64,000 bases of DNA from Omphiscola glabra (taxonomy: Eukaryota > Mollusca > Gastropoda > Lymnaeidae). The notes under the pieces were generated by a model that made no database searches, had not been told where the DNA came from, and worked only from the letters and a program-made list of their open reading frames with translations. Both the position numbers and the translations under genes were made by a program. Of this stretch, positions 10,015-20,956 are shown in pieces (position 1 is the stretch's first letter; every line of letters begins with the position of its first letter). The stretch covers positions 22,877,618-22,941,617 of the forward strand of contig OZ024809.1 in assembly GCA_964017045.1 (NCBI GenBank). The letters run 5' to 3'.

Positions 10015-10660
10015 GAAGGAAACACGACCACCGATTGACAAATACGGATATATACTACAATAGGTAATCCCCCCCCCCCCCCCACACACACACGCACACC
10101 ACACCTACATACACAAATTTTCCTGACATTGCACACAAACTAAACCAGATGGGCTCGCCTCTGACTGATCATAAATTTCCCCCATGACGCTATCGAATGC
10201 CAAAAATCGTCTGATGGCGTTGTACCTTTAAACACATGGGCGTTCCCACCACAGTCTTATCACCCCCCCCCCACCCCGCCTCTACACGTCTAAACCTCAT
10301 TTACAAACATAATGACGTCGCCTGGCCACAAATCGACCCCTTCCCCGTGTCGACCCTTTGCTCATAACTCTCTCACGTGTACAGTGATCTGTGGAGATAC
10401 AAAGATCTTTCCAGTACATGTTTAGCATCTGAGGTCTCAATGGGATATCGCTACTAGTGGCTTGACCAAACCATGAGGTGGGCCGAATGGGACAACCCCA
10501 TTCATAGTACTGCCCAAAAAATATCTACTCATGGTTCATGTATAGGAGCAGTTCTCAAACCTCATTTATTTGAAAACACATCTCTAGCTGTATCGTATAG
10601 ACAGGTTGAAGACATATTTTTTGCTTAAGATATAGATGGAAGCGAAGATGAATTAAAAAA
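10015..10660. other. Intronic DNA without recognisable features
   Basis: It contains poly-C runs (10069-10083, 10263-10272) and a short CA tract. No exon with family support was found. A linker exon of the chordin-like gene could be hidden here but none stands out. Confidence 0.5.
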
Positions 10661-10667
10661 CAAAAAT

Positions 10668-10803
10668 GACTTGATAACATCGTTATCCAACAACGGTGAC
10701 GTTATCATTCGTCCTTGATAACATCGTTATCCAACAATGGTAACGTCATCCTTCGTCCTTGATAACATCGTTATCCAACAATAATGACGTCATCCTTGGT
10801 CCT
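10668..10803. repeat. ~48-bp minisatellite
   Basis: Three copies of gataacatcgttatccaaca plus acggtgacgtcatccttcgtcctt. Each contains a TGACGT(C/T)A-type site and the inverted pair gataac/gttatc. Confidence 0.88.
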
Positions 10804-11520
10804 TGTTAAAGAAAATGTCTGGACAGATTCACGAGTTGAAATTTTACAAGGGATCCTCACGCTCAGGAGGGGGGTGGTCAAAAATTTGTGACAGCTGTGA
10901 CAGGTGGGCGGTGGGACCAAATTTATTTGTAAAGACATAAAAGAGCATTGAAAAAAAAAAAAAAATCTAAAATTTTCTAACTTTGAGAAATCTTTATTCA
11001 ATTAATTTAAAAAAAACATTAATTTGAGGTCGAAATTGCAACATGTTTTATAGGTACCGTGAAACTCAGTCGCGCACACCTTCTGCGCATATCAGAAAAT
11101 GACACAAAAACTGTTGTGGCCATTTTACATTCGGCTCGGGGAAGACTTCATTGTTTCGTGTTTTACGTCACAGTTTTCTAATAAGAGTACATCTTAATCC
11201 ATTAAGGGAACACGTTACAAAATAAAATATAAATCTTAGTTTAGTTTTGAAAATTGTATGCATGTTTTGAATTTTTGTTTAGGTGTGACGTGACACTAAG
11301 TGTTGTGTGGGGGGGATGGGTGGTAATGGACTTGTGACACTTTGTGACAGGGGAGAGGAGGTCTGGAAAGGTAAGTATTTTTTTGCGTGACGTTTTTGCG
11401 AACGACCCCCCCCCCCCCCCCCAAACCCCAAACCGTCTGAAAATCCATACAGCAGCTCAGGACTAGTTAGCTCGAGTCATGTTCAGAGAACACTGACCAG
11501 AACCGCGAAATCAATGCCTG

Positions 11521-11784
11521 CTCTTTCAATGACGTCACTCTGCTCTTTCAATGACGTCACTCTGCTCTTTCAATGACGTCACTCTGCTCTTTCAATGACG
11601 TCACTCTGCTCTTTCAATGACGTCACTCTGCTCTTTCAATGACGTCACTCTGCTCTTTCAATGACGTCACTCTGCTCTTTCAATGACGTCACTCTGCTCT
11701 TTCAATGACGTCACTCTGCTCTTTCAATGACGTCACTCTGCTCTTTCAATGACGTCACTCTGCTCTTTCAATGACGCCACTGCC
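11521..11784. repeat. 22-bp array of CRE-like TGACGTCA sites
   Basis: Exactly twelve head-to-tail copies of ctctttcaatgacgtcactc(tg). The first eleven carry the perfect palindrome TGACGTCA and the last has TGACGCCA. The period is close to two DNA turns. It lies in the largest intron of the chordin-like gene (between E5 and E6). Confidence 0.95.
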
Positions 11785-11848
11785 CAATCTCCGGAGAGGT
11801 GTTCAGGAAATAAATCACCAAGTTCTGTTAACATCTCACGGTGTAAGT

Positions 11849-12045
11849 CAGTGGTTCTCAAACCTTCCTAATTCCGCGACCCTTTAAAGCAGTTCCTCAT
11901 GTTGTGACGACCCCCCTGTCACATACTTATTTTTGTTGCTACTTCATAACTGTAGAGTATATGTGTTTTTCGATGGTTTAGGCGACCCCTGGGAAAGGGT
12001 CGCTCGACCCCTAAAGGCGTCACGATCTACAGGTTGAGAACCGCT
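11849..12045. mobile_element. SPIN-like hAT MITE, copy 2
   Basis: It runs from cagtggttctcaaacc to ggttgagaaccgct with the same interior as copy 1. The flanks (gtgtaagt and ctttttac) do not match, so the right end may be eroded. Confidence 0.85.
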
Positions 12046-12261
12046 CTTTTTACAAACGACCCAAGAGTTGGTATACAAAACAATCAACTCTGAATAGTTA
12101 TCACCTAAATGCTGGTTGATAGTGGTAGGGTCTTGTGGACCCCCCCCCCTCCCATGTCTGACAAACAATCACTCTTTCACACGTGACGTCACACTTTCTT
12201 TACCCAAAGCACCTGCTTTAGTTGCTGGAATGTCATCTGAAACAGAACAAAAAAATAGAAA

Positions 12262-15200
12262 TAGATTATTATTAGTATTATTATTATTACGGTGGTCTTA
12301 TATAGCGCGGTACCCCAGCCTAGGGTTGGCTTACTTATATAGCGAGGTACCCCAGCCTAGGGCTAGTCTTACTTATATAGCGCGGTACCCCAGACTAGGG
12401 CTAGTCTTACTTATATAGCGAGGTACCCCAGACTAGGGCTAGTCTTACTTATATAGCGAGGTACCCCAGCCTAGGGCTTGTCTCACTTATATAGCGAGGT
12501 ACCCCAGCCTAGGGCTAGTCTTACTTATATAGCGAGGTACCCCAGCCTAGGGCTAGTCTTACTTATATAGCGAGGTACCCCAGCCTAGGGCTAGTCTTAC
12601 TTATATAGCGAGGTACCCCAGCCTAGGGCTAGTCTTACTTATATAGCGAGGTACCCCAGCCTAGGGCTAGGCTTACTTATATAGCGAGGTACCCCAGCCT
12701 AGGGCTAGGCTTACTTATATAGCGAGGTACCCCAGCCTAGGGCTAGTCTTACTTATATAGCGAGGTACCCCAGCCTAGGGCTAGTCTTACTTATATAGCG
12801 AGGTACCCCAGCCTAGGGCTAGTCTTACTTATATAGCGAGGTACCCCAGCCTAGGGCTAGGCTTACTTATATAGCGAGGTACCCCAGCCTAGGGCTAGTC
12901 TTACTTATATAGCGAGGTACCCCAGACTAGGGCTAGTCTTACTTATATAGCGAGGTACCCCAGACTAGGGCTAGGCTTACTTATATAGCGAGGTACCCCA
13001 GCCTAGGGCTAGTCTTACTTATATAGCGAGGTACCCCAGCCTAGGGCTAGTCTTACTTATATAGCGAGGTACCCCAGCCTAGGGCTAGTCTTACTTATAT
13101 AGCGAGGTACCCCAGCCTAGGGCTAGGCTTACTTATATAGCGAGGTACCCCAGCCTAGGGCTAGTCTTACTTATATAGCGAGGTACCCCAGACTAGGGCT
13201 AGTCTTACTTATATAGCGAGGTACCCCAGACTAGGGCTAGGCTTACTTATATAGCGAGGTACCCCAGCCTAGGGCTAGGCTTACTTATATAGCGAGGTAC
13301 CCCAGCCTAGGGCTAGGCTTACTTATATAGCGAGGTACCCCAGCCTAGGGCTAGTCTTACTTATATAGCGAGGTACCCCAGCCTAGGGCTAGGCTTACTT
13401 ATATAGCGAGGTACCCCAGCCTAGGGCTAGGCTTACTTATATAGCGAGGTACCCCAGCCTAGGGCTAGGCTTACTTATATAGCGAGGTACCCCAGCCTAG
13501 GGCTAGGCTTACTTATATAGCGAGGTACCCCAGCCTAGGGCTAGTCTTACTTATATAGCGAGGTACCCCAGCCTAGGGCTAGGCTTACTTATATAGCGAG
13601 GTACCCCAGCCTAGGGCTAGTCTTACTTATATAGCGAGGTACCCCAGCCTAGGGCTAGGCTTACTTATATAGCGAGGTACCCCAGCCTAGGGCTAGTCTT
13701 ACTTATATAGCGAGGTACCCCAGCCTAGGGCTAGGCTTACTTATATAGCGAGGTACCCCAGCCTAGGGCTAGGCTTACTTATATAGCGAGGTACCCCAGC
13801 CTAGGGCTAGTCTTACTTATATAGCGAGGTACCCCAGCCTAGGGCTCGTCTTACTTATATAGCGAGGTACCCCAGCCTAGGGCTAGTCTTACTTATATAG
13901 CGAGGTATCCCAGCCTAGGGCTAGGCTTACTTATATAGCGAGGTACCCCAGCCTAGGGCTAGGCTTACTTATATAGCGAGGTACCCCAGCCTAGGGCTAG
14001 GCTTACTTATATAGCGAGGTACCCCAGCCTAGGGCTAGGCTTACTTATATAGCGAGGTACCCCAGCCTAGGGCTAGGCTTACTTATATAGCGAGGTACCC
14101 CAGCCTAGGGCTAGGCTTACTTATATAGCGAGGTACCCCAGCCTAGGGCTAGGCTTACTTATATAGCGAGGTACCCCAGCCTAGGGCTAGGCTTACTTAT
14201 ATAGCGAGGTACCCCAGCCTAGGGCTAGGCTTACTTATATAGCGAGGTACCCCAGCCTAGGGCTAGGCTTACTTATATAGCGAGGTACCCCAGCCTAGGG
14301 CTAGGCTTACTTATATAGCGAGGTACCCCAGCCTAGGGCTAGGCTTACTTATATAGCGAGGTACCCCAGCCTAGGGCTAGGCTTACTTATATAGCGAGGT
14401 ACCCCAGCCTAGGGCTAGGCTTACTTATATAGCGAGGTACCCCAGCCTAGGGCTAGGCTTACTTATATAGCGAGGTACCCCAGCCTAGGGCTAGGCTTAC
14501 TTATATAGCGAGGTACCCCAGCCTAGGGCTAGGCTTAATTATATAGCGAGGTACCCCAGCCTAGGGCTAGGCTTACTTATATAGCGAGGTACCCCAGCCT
14601 AGGGCTAGTCTTACTTATATAGCGAGGTACCCCAGCCTAGGGCTAGGCTCACTTATATAGCGAGGTATCCCAGCCTAGGGCTAGGCTTAGTTATATAGCG
14701 AGGTACCCCAGCCTAGGGCTAGTCTTACTTATATAGCGAGGTACCCCAGCCTAGGGCTAGGCTTACTTATATAGCGAGGTACCCCAGCCTAGGGCTAGGC
14801 TTACTTATATAGCGAGGTACCCCAGCCTAGGGCTAGGCTTACTTATATAGCGAGGTACCCCAGCCTAGGGCTAGGCTAACTTATATAGCGAGGTACCCCA
14901 GCCTAGGGCTAGGCTTACTTATATAGCGAGGTACCCCAGCCTAGGGCTAGTCTTACTTATATAGCGATGTACCCCAGCCTAGGGCTAGTCTTACTTATAT
15001 AGCGAGGTACCCCAGCCTAGGGCTAGTCTTACTTATATAGCGAGGTACCCCAGCCTAGGGCTAGTCTTACTTATATAGCGAGGTACCCCAGCCTAGGGCT
15101 AGGCTTACTTATATAGCGAGGTACCCCAGCCTAGGGCTAGTCTTACTTATATAGCGAGGTACCCCAGCCTAGGGCTAGTCTTACTTATATAGCGAGGTAC

Positions 15201-16416
15201 CCCAGCCTAGGGCTTGTCTTACTTATATAGCGAGGTACCCCAGCCTAGGGCTAGGCTTACTTATATAGCGAGGTACCCCAGCCTAGGGCTAGGCTTACTT
15301 ATATAGCGAGGTACCCCAGCCTAGGGCTAGTCTTACTTATATAGCGAGGTACCCCAGCCTAGGGCTAGTCTTACTTATATAGCGAGGTACCCCAGCCTAG
15401 GGCTAGTCTTACTTATATAGCGAGGTACCCCAGCCTAGGGCTAGGCTTACTTATATAGCGAGGTACCCCAGCCTAGGGCTAGGCTTACTTATATAGCGAG
15501 GTACCCCAGCCTAGGGCTAGGCTTACTTATATAGCGAGGTACCCCAGCCTAGGGCTAGGCTTACTTATATAGCGAGGTACCCCAGCCTAGGGCTAGGCTT
15601 ACTTATATAGCGAGGTACCCCAGCCTAGGGCTATGCTTACTTATATAGCGAGGTACCCCAGCCTAGGGCTAGGCTTACTTATATAGCGAGGTACCCCAGC
15701 CTAGGGCTAGGCTTACTTATATAGCGAGGTACCCCAGCCTAGGGCTAGGCTTACTTATATAGCGAGGTACCCCAGCCTAGGGCTAGTCTTACTTATATAG
15801 CGAGGTACCCCAGCCTAGGGCTAGGCTCACTTATATAGCGAGGTACCCCAGCCTAGGGCTAGGCTCAGTTATATAGCGAGGTACCCCAGCCTAGGGCTAG
15901 TCTTACTTATATAGCGAGGTACCCCAGCCTAGGGCTAGGCTTACTTAAATAGCGAGGTACCCCAGCCTAGGGCTAGGCTTACTTATATAGCGAGGTACCC
16001 CAGCCTAGGGCAAGGCTTACTTATATAGCGAGGTACCCCAGCCTAGGGCTAGGCTTACTTATATAGCGAGGTACCCCAGCCTAGGGCTAGGCTTACTTAT
16101 ATAGCGAGGTACCCCAGCCTAGGGCTAGGCTCAACAAATGAGCAAACGCAATCATGCCATAAAAAAATTACATTCTTTTATTTTTAAAAAAAAAAACGGA
16201 AACAAAAATATAGTCACCCCGCCCACCCCAGAACTATTTACATGTCAAGCCATGGGCGGCACCCAGCAGCATCGTTTATCGGTCAAAATAGTAGTGTTTG
16301 AAGAGGTGTGTCTGGAGGGCAGTTTTGAAGGCTAGAATGGTTGGTATATTGCAGATGTGTAGTGGGAGAGAATTCCATTGTTTGGGGACGCAGAAAGAGA
16401 ACGATCGTCTCCGTAT
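12262..16416 (-). mobile_element. L2/CR1-like LINE 3' portion, interrupted by its own amplified 38-bp repeat
   Basis: Reading on the minus strand: a degenerate ORF2 C-terminus at 16416-16276 (RRSFSFCVPKQWNSLPLH, then AFKTALQTHLFKH and stop), a short 3' UTR with the ggggtgggcggggtg box (16231-16217), the 38-bp array (16133-12295), then the LINE terminus gcgctatataagaccacc and an AATAATAATA tail (12288-12262). The landmarks occur in the same order, only 115 bp apart, in the copy at 4930-5095. The body is truncated upstream. It lies in the intron between E5 and E6. Confidence 0.8.
12295..16133. repeat. 38-bp megasatellite, about 100 copies
   Basis: About 101 head-to-tail copies of ttacttatatagcgaggtac plus cccagcctagggctaggc. 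The chief variant is gctagtctt versus gctaggctt, which occurs in runs. Edge monomers keep the form tatatagcgcggtacc, matching LINE 3' ends elsewhere in the window (22881-22950). The monomer holds KpnI-like GGTACC and CCTAGG palindromes. It carries many stops and codes for nothing. Confidence 0.97.
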
Positions 16417-16422
16417 GTGTTT

Positions 16423-16732
16423 AGATTACTGTCTAGATACAGTGATACTCTCAGCTCTATTGAGGTACGCTCAAGATTACTGTCTAGATACAGTGATACT
16501 CTCAGCTCTATTGAGGTACGCTCAAGATCACTGTCTAGATACAGTGATACTCTCAGCTCTATTGAGGTACGCTCAAGATCACTGTCTAGATACACTGATA
16601 CTCTCAGCTCTATTGAGGTACGCTCAAGATCACTGTCTAGATACACTGATACTCTCAGCTCTATTGACGTACGCTCAAGATCACTGTCTAGATACACTGA
16701 TACTCTCAGCTCTATTGAGGTACGCTCAAGTT
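16423..16732. repeat. 51-bp minisatellite
   Basis: Six copies of agattactgtctagatacag plus a 31-base remainder ending gaggtacgctca. 51 is a multiple of three, so open frames run through it on both strands; none looks like a protein. It abuts the upstream end of the LINE C-terminus and may derive from LINE sequence. Confidence 0.9.
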
Positions 16733-16910
16733 TGTATAAAACAGAGTAGCCTGTCCGTTGGAAACGCCTACTTTTTCCGCTCGGGTTGGTATACTTGATC
16801 TAGATCCGGTTTGTAACTGTTACCGCCTAAGAAAGAACATTCTTTACCTCTTCGGCTTTGTTACTAAAGTTTCATAGATAGATCATAGAACTAATTAGGC
16901 CAATTATAAA

Positions 16911-17068
16911 TGGTTACCGGAAATTTATTTGAAAGAAATTTCGTCGACGGAAAATTGGTCGACAGAAATTTGATCGAACGGAAATTTGGTCGAATCTTTT
17001 CTTCAGCTCACACGTTAAAATTTTGCGTCAAATTTCTTTTTGAACGTACTATACTATATAATAAAACA
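16911..17068. mobile_element. Palindromic MITE family P, copy 1 (half)
   Basis: It has ggttaccggaaattta, the unit gtcgacggaaaattggtcg, and 'cacacgttaaaattttgcgt'. It matches the left arm of the longer palindromes at 46118, 60237 and 61947. The right arm is missing. Confidence 0.75.
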
Positions 17069-17234
17069 AAACATGCGTAGTAGTACAAAGGTATAATATA
17101 TAAGTATAGTAGTAAATAGGAGTAAGTGAGTGTAGTAGTACAAAGTGTATATAATTATAGTAGTACTTTGGAGTATGTGAGTGTAGTAGTACAAAGGTGT
17201 ACATAAGTATAGTAGTAAATAGGAGTATGTGAGT
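17069..17234. repeat. AT-rich ~35-50-bp tandem repeat
   Basis: Four degenerate copies of tagtagtacaaaggtgtata plus agtatagtagtaaataggagtatgtgagtg. Non-coding and intronic (between E5 and E6). Confidence 0.75.
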
Positions 17235-17426
17235 GTATTCACCCTAAGCCATGCACCCACCCTAAGCTATGTATCCACCCTAAGTCATGTATCCACCCTA
17301 AGTCATGTATCCACCCTAAGTCATGCATCCACCCTAAAATATGTATCTAGCCTAAGCTATGTATCCACCCTAACCCATGTATCCACCTGAGCCATGCATC
17401 CACCGTGAGCCATGTATCCACCCTAC
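17235..17426. repeat. 18-bp minisatellite
   Basis: About ten copies of catgtatccaccctaagc. It ends 125 bases beyond the E5 donor. Confidence 0.9.
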
Positions 17427-17550
17427 GGATTTATTGGCTCCCCATTGGCCCCTTATTTTGGTGGTGATCTTTCGTCATATAAACAGACCCAGGTCTTAAG
17501 GAGGTCAAGGTACAGGTCAAGGTCACGGTGCCCGGTGAGCCCAGACTTAC

Positions 17551-17647
17551 CTTCACAGTGCTGGCAGCAGTCATCATCTGCCTCCACCAGCTTGGCACAT
17601 CGCGGGTTCCTGACGCACTTTTTCAGATGACAGATGACCTCGCCATT
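17551..17647 (-). CDS. chrdl: chordin-like exon E5, second half of VWC domain 2
   Basis: The acceptor is cgtgttctcag and the donor GAAG|gtaagt. It starts in phase 0 and ends after one base of a codon. It encodes NGEVICHLKKCVRNPRC and then DDDCCQHCE. This is the C-terminal VWC pattern: NGEVxC, C-x4-C, then CC-x2-C. It completes the domain begun in E4. The next recognised exon is about 8 kb away (E6), across an intron dominated by the 38-bp megasatellite. Vertebrate CHRDL proteins have a long, poorly conserved linker between VWC2 and VWC3, so one or more linker exons may be hidden in that gap. The direct E5-E6 join is nevertheless in phase. Confidence 0.88.
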
Positions 17648-17994
17648 CTGAGAACACGACACAGTAAATAATTTGATCATCAACGTTGACTAAGCAAATT
17701 GTAAATAGAATAGACATAATAAAATTTTTAAGGACACGTGACCCGGGGGGGGGGGGGGGGTTGGTGGTTGAGTAGTTAGTGTTAGTGCCACTTATGGCCA
17801 CTCCATTCCACGAGAAAAAAAAAACAACAACTCCGGTGTTTGTCGAAAATGCCCCCTCCTCCAAATAAAGAATAAAAGTACCGCCAAGGGTGGGCCCCCG
17901 CCCCCCGCGCGCGCCCCTCTTGTTACGCCACTAGCATGACTGCACCTTTCCCGAGGGTTTTTTTTTTTTAATTCTAAGAAATGCATACTTTCTC

Positions 17995-18143
17995 GTGGCG
18001 TGCGAACTGACCGGTGCGGTGGCGAACTGACCGGTGGGGTAGCGAACTGACCGGTGGGGTGGCGAACTGACCTGTGTGGTGGCGAACTGACCAATGTGGT
18101 GGCGAACTGACCTGTGAGGTGGCGAACTGACCTACGTGGTGGC
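17995..18143. repeat. 20-bp minisatellite
   Basis: Seven copies of gtggcgaactgaccggtggg with variation in the last five bases. It lies in the intron between E4 and E5. A partial MITE right end (gttacgccactag) lies at about 17920-17933. Confidence 0.88.
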
Positions 18144-18356
18144 AAGACGTTTTAAGCTTGCGCTACGGCTTTCGCTTGTCTTGGTCATAGCTCACTTTTA
18201 GTCATTGACGTTTATGATAACAAAGCAAACAACGTTACTCTGACCTACAATGGTGTACATTATTTATTGGGTTTTTCAGAGCCCCTCCCCCCCCCCCCCC
18301 ACACTCCTCATTTTCGTAAATCCAGTAGAAAGTTGGAGGAGGTGAATACACTGTTA

Positions 18357-18975
18357 AGAAAATGTTTACTTTTTCTTCCTTTGGCACCATTGTGTACATC
18401 TCAACACTTGCACTTTGTCAGCACTGTGTACATCGGTAAATCTATTTTGGCGCCATTGTGTACATCTGAACACTTGTACTTTGTCACCATTACGTACATC
18501 TGTACACTTGTACTTTGGAACCATTGTGTATATCTATAAATGTTTTTTGGCGCCATTGTGTACATTTGTAAATGTACTTTGGTGCCATTGTGTACATTTG
18601 TAAATGTACTTTGGCGCCATTACGTACATCTGTAAATGTACTTTGGTGCCATTGTGTACATTTGTAAATGTACTTTGGTGCCATTGTGTACATTTGTAAA
18701 TGTACTTTGGTGCCATAACGTACATCTGAAAATGTACTTTGGTGCCATTGTGTACATTTGTAAATGTACTTTGGTGCCATTGTGTACATCTGTAAATGTA
18801 CTTTGGTGCCATTGTGTACATTTGTAAATGTACTTTGGTGCCATTGTGTACATCTGTAAATGTACTTTGGTGCCATAACGTACATCTGAAAATGTACTTT
18901 GGTGCCATTGTGTACATCTGTAAATGTACTTTGTCGCCATTACGTACATCTGAACACTTGTACTTTGACACCAGG
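18357..18975. repeat. 32-bp minisatellite
   Basis: About 19 copies of ctttggtgccattgtgtaca plus tttgtaaatgta. Variants (acgtacatctg, gcgccatt) define sub-blocks. It ends about 70 bases beyond the E4 donor. Long open frames on both strands here are artefacts. Confidence 0.93.
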
Positions 18976-19041
18976 CGTACGTTTTTACCTGTATTGTACA
19001 CGAAACACATACATTACAAAGAGCACACTCATGGGACTTAC

Positions 19042-19211
19042 ATTACACTCACACAGTACACACTGATCCCCCTGCGGCCTGAGGGCGGTTTTGTTGGAGG
19101 GGAACACGTCCATGTGATCGTAGTGGTCCCCCTGGAAGTCACACCCTTGCTCCGTGTATCCTTTCTTGGCAGGGGCCTCCGTCCCGACTGTGGGTGGAAG
19201 GTTGTCAACAT
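19042..19211 (-). CDS. chrdl: chordin-like exon E4, linker and first half of VWC domain 2
   Basis: The acceptor is attgtcttacatcag and the donor AAT|gtaagt, a perfect consensus. It enters with two bases of a split codon and ends in phase 0. The first ~22 residues form a linker (DNLPPTVGTEAPAKKG). VWC domain 2 follows: QGCDFQGDHYDHMDVF, then DQCVLCECN. The VWC core lacks the WHP motif of domains 1 and 3, as is also the case for the second VWC of vertebrate CHRDL1, where that region is more divergent. The exon is hemmed in by tandem arrays, a 36-bp array starting about 10 bases upstream of its acceptor and a 32-bp array about 70 bases past its donor. Both arrays are intronic. Confidence 0.87.
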
Positions 19212-19221
19212 CTGATGTAAG

Positions 19222-19962
19222 ACAATGGGGAGGCAGGCAGCTAGTACTGGGGTTTGAGACAATTGGGATGCAGGCAACTAGTATAGGATATTGGACATTA
19301 ATTAAGCAAGCAACTAGTATAGGATATTTAACGTTGGTCAAGAAAGCAACTATTAAAGGATATTGGGCGCTGGTCAAGCAGGCAATTAGTATAGGATATT
19401 GACCTCTGGTCAAGCAGGCAACTAGTATAGGATATTGGCCACTGGTCAAGCAGACAACTAGTATATGATATTGACCACTGGTCAAGCAGACAACTAGTAT
19501 ATGATATTGACCACTGGTCAAGCAGACAACTAGTATAGGATATTGGCCACTGGTCAAGCGGGCAATTAGTATAGGATATTGACCATTGGTCAAGCAGGCA
19601 ACTAGTATAGGATATTGGACATTGTTCAAGCATAAACTATATAGGATATTGACCACTGGTCATGCAGACAACTAGTATAGGATATTGACCATTGGTCAAG
19701 CAGGCAACTAGTATAGGATATTGACCATTGGTCAAGCAGGCAACTAGTATAGGATATTGACCACTGGTCAAGCATACAACTATATAGGATATTGTCCATT
19801 GGTCAAGCAGGCAACTAGTATAGGATATTGACCACTGGTCAAGCATGCTACTGGTAAAGGTGATGAACATTGGTAAAGCAGAAAAATAATAAACAGGATA
19901 TTGGACATAGGTCAAGCAGGAATTTAGTCATTGTTATTGGACAGTGGTCAAGCAGACAAGCA
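19222..19962. repeat. 36-bp minisatellite next to E4 acceptor
   Basis: About 20 copies of caagcaggcaactagtatag plus gatattgaccactggt. The last, most diverged monomer (gaggcaggcagctagtactgg, 19229-19249) sits immediately upstream of the E4 acceptor and overlaps the expected polypyrimidine and branch region. 36 is a multiple of three, so a 223-codon frame runs through it into E4. Confidence 0.93.
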
Positions 19963-20164
19963 GTACATGGTGTTGAACACAAGGAAAGCAGCAGAAAAGG
20001 CTACTGTATGTTGTTAAGGTCTGAAGCTGTTTCAACCAAATCTTTATAAGCATGGAGACAGACAAGATCAGGACGAAAGCAGTCACGTGAAATATCCTGA
20101 TCAATTTGATTTTTGGGGTAGCATGTATTTTAGGAAGAGGTAGCACGTGTCATGGTGGTAGTAA

Positions 20165-20428
20165 TTGTTTAGAAAGAGGTATCAGGTGTTTTGGCAAGAG
20201 GTGTTTTGGCAAGAGGTGTTTTGGAAAGAGGTGATTTGGCAAGAGGTGTTTTGGAAAGAGGTGTTTTGGCAGAGGTGTTTTGGAAAGAGGTGTTTTGACA
20301 AGAGGTGTTTTGGCAAGAGGTGTTTTGACAAGAGGTGTTTTGGCAAGAGGTGTTTTGGAAAGGTGTTTTGACAAGAGGTGTTTTGGCAAGAGGTAGCAAG
20401 TGTTTTGGCAAGAGGTAGCAAGTGTTTT
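20165..20428. repeat. 15-bp minisatellite
   Basis: About 17 copies of aagaggtgttttggc with single-base indels, so no frame is kept. It lies in the intron between E3 and E4. Confidence 0.92.
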
Positions 20429-20543
20429 TTCAGGGGGTCGGCTGGGAACAGATAAAAAAACCAGTTTCTTGAAACATGCAAAGATGTGTATTGCGACATC
20501 AAATTTCGAATGCGTTAGGCTTACAGTTGAAAGTTACTGGCCA

Positions 20544-20612
20544 CAGTGGCGTAGCGAGCTTAACTCGCGCCCGGGCATGATGCCCCCCTTGCCCCCCCTC
20601 ACTACGCCACTG
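20544..20612. mobile_element. hAT-like MITE (CAGTGGYGTAGCGAG type), copy 2, internally deleted
   Basis: A 69-bp element from cagtggcgtagcgagctta to cctcactacgccactg with a perfect 8-bp target duplication actggcca (20536-20543 and 20613-20620). It shares its left 30 bases with the element at 6173. Confidence 0.9.
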
Positions 20613-20731
20613 ACTGGCCAAGCAAGGTTTCGTTAGCAAAGGGCAAACCTCGAACCGACATGTACAATGTACACACAACTTAGTACACACGAAAAGCGTC
20701 ATCTAGCAAGGACAAGCATGCCGTACAAGGG

Positions 20732-20843
20732 CAGGTGGTTCTCAAACCTTACAGAAAACAAAGGGAGTGAATCGCGTTCTTTATTTTTATTTTTTTTTAG
20801 GTTTTAAAATTTATAAGGGAATTGCAAAGTTTGAGAACCACTA
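20732..20843. mobile_element. Short hAT-like MITE ending 18 bp past the E3 donor
   Basis: The inverted ends gtggttctcaaac and gtttgagaaccac are perfect over 13 bases. The interior of about 85 bp is AT-rich. No matching 8-bp duplication is visible. The ends resemble SPIN ends but the interior does not. Confidence 0.6.
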
Positions 20844-20862
20844 GCCTGCTTGATGATCCTAC

Positions 20863-20956
20863 CTTCACATGACGGACAGCACTCGCCTTGGACAATCTTC
20901 GGCTCCTTGCATGTTGGTTTGGGACAATCTAGCTGACTGCACATGGCCTCGCCGCC
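20863..20956 (-). CDS. chrdl: chordin-like exon E3, second half of VWC domain 1
   Basis: The acceptor is cctttctctgcag and the donor GAAG|gtagga. It starts in phase 0 and ends after one base of a codon. It encodes GGEAMCSQLDCPKPTC, then a short stretch and GECCPSCE. The pattern C-x4-C-P, then CC-P-x-C, is the C-terminal half of a VWC domain and completes the domain begun in E2. The exon is 94 bases, usual for a half VWC. A small hAT-like repeat (20732-20843) ends only about 18 bases past its donor, and a poly-G run lies about 20 bases upstream of the acceptor, so little free intron remains on either side. Confidence 0.87.

Noticed and set aside
12262..16133. Centromeric satellite interpretation of the 38-bp array
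   Set aside because: The array is short (3.8 kb), lies between exons of one gene and is bracketed by parts of one LINE, so a local LINE-derived origin explains it better.
18985..19656. 223-codon minus-strand frame
   Set aside because: Its N-terminal two thirds are the 36-bp array read through. Only the C-terminal part, 19211-19042, is the true exon E4.
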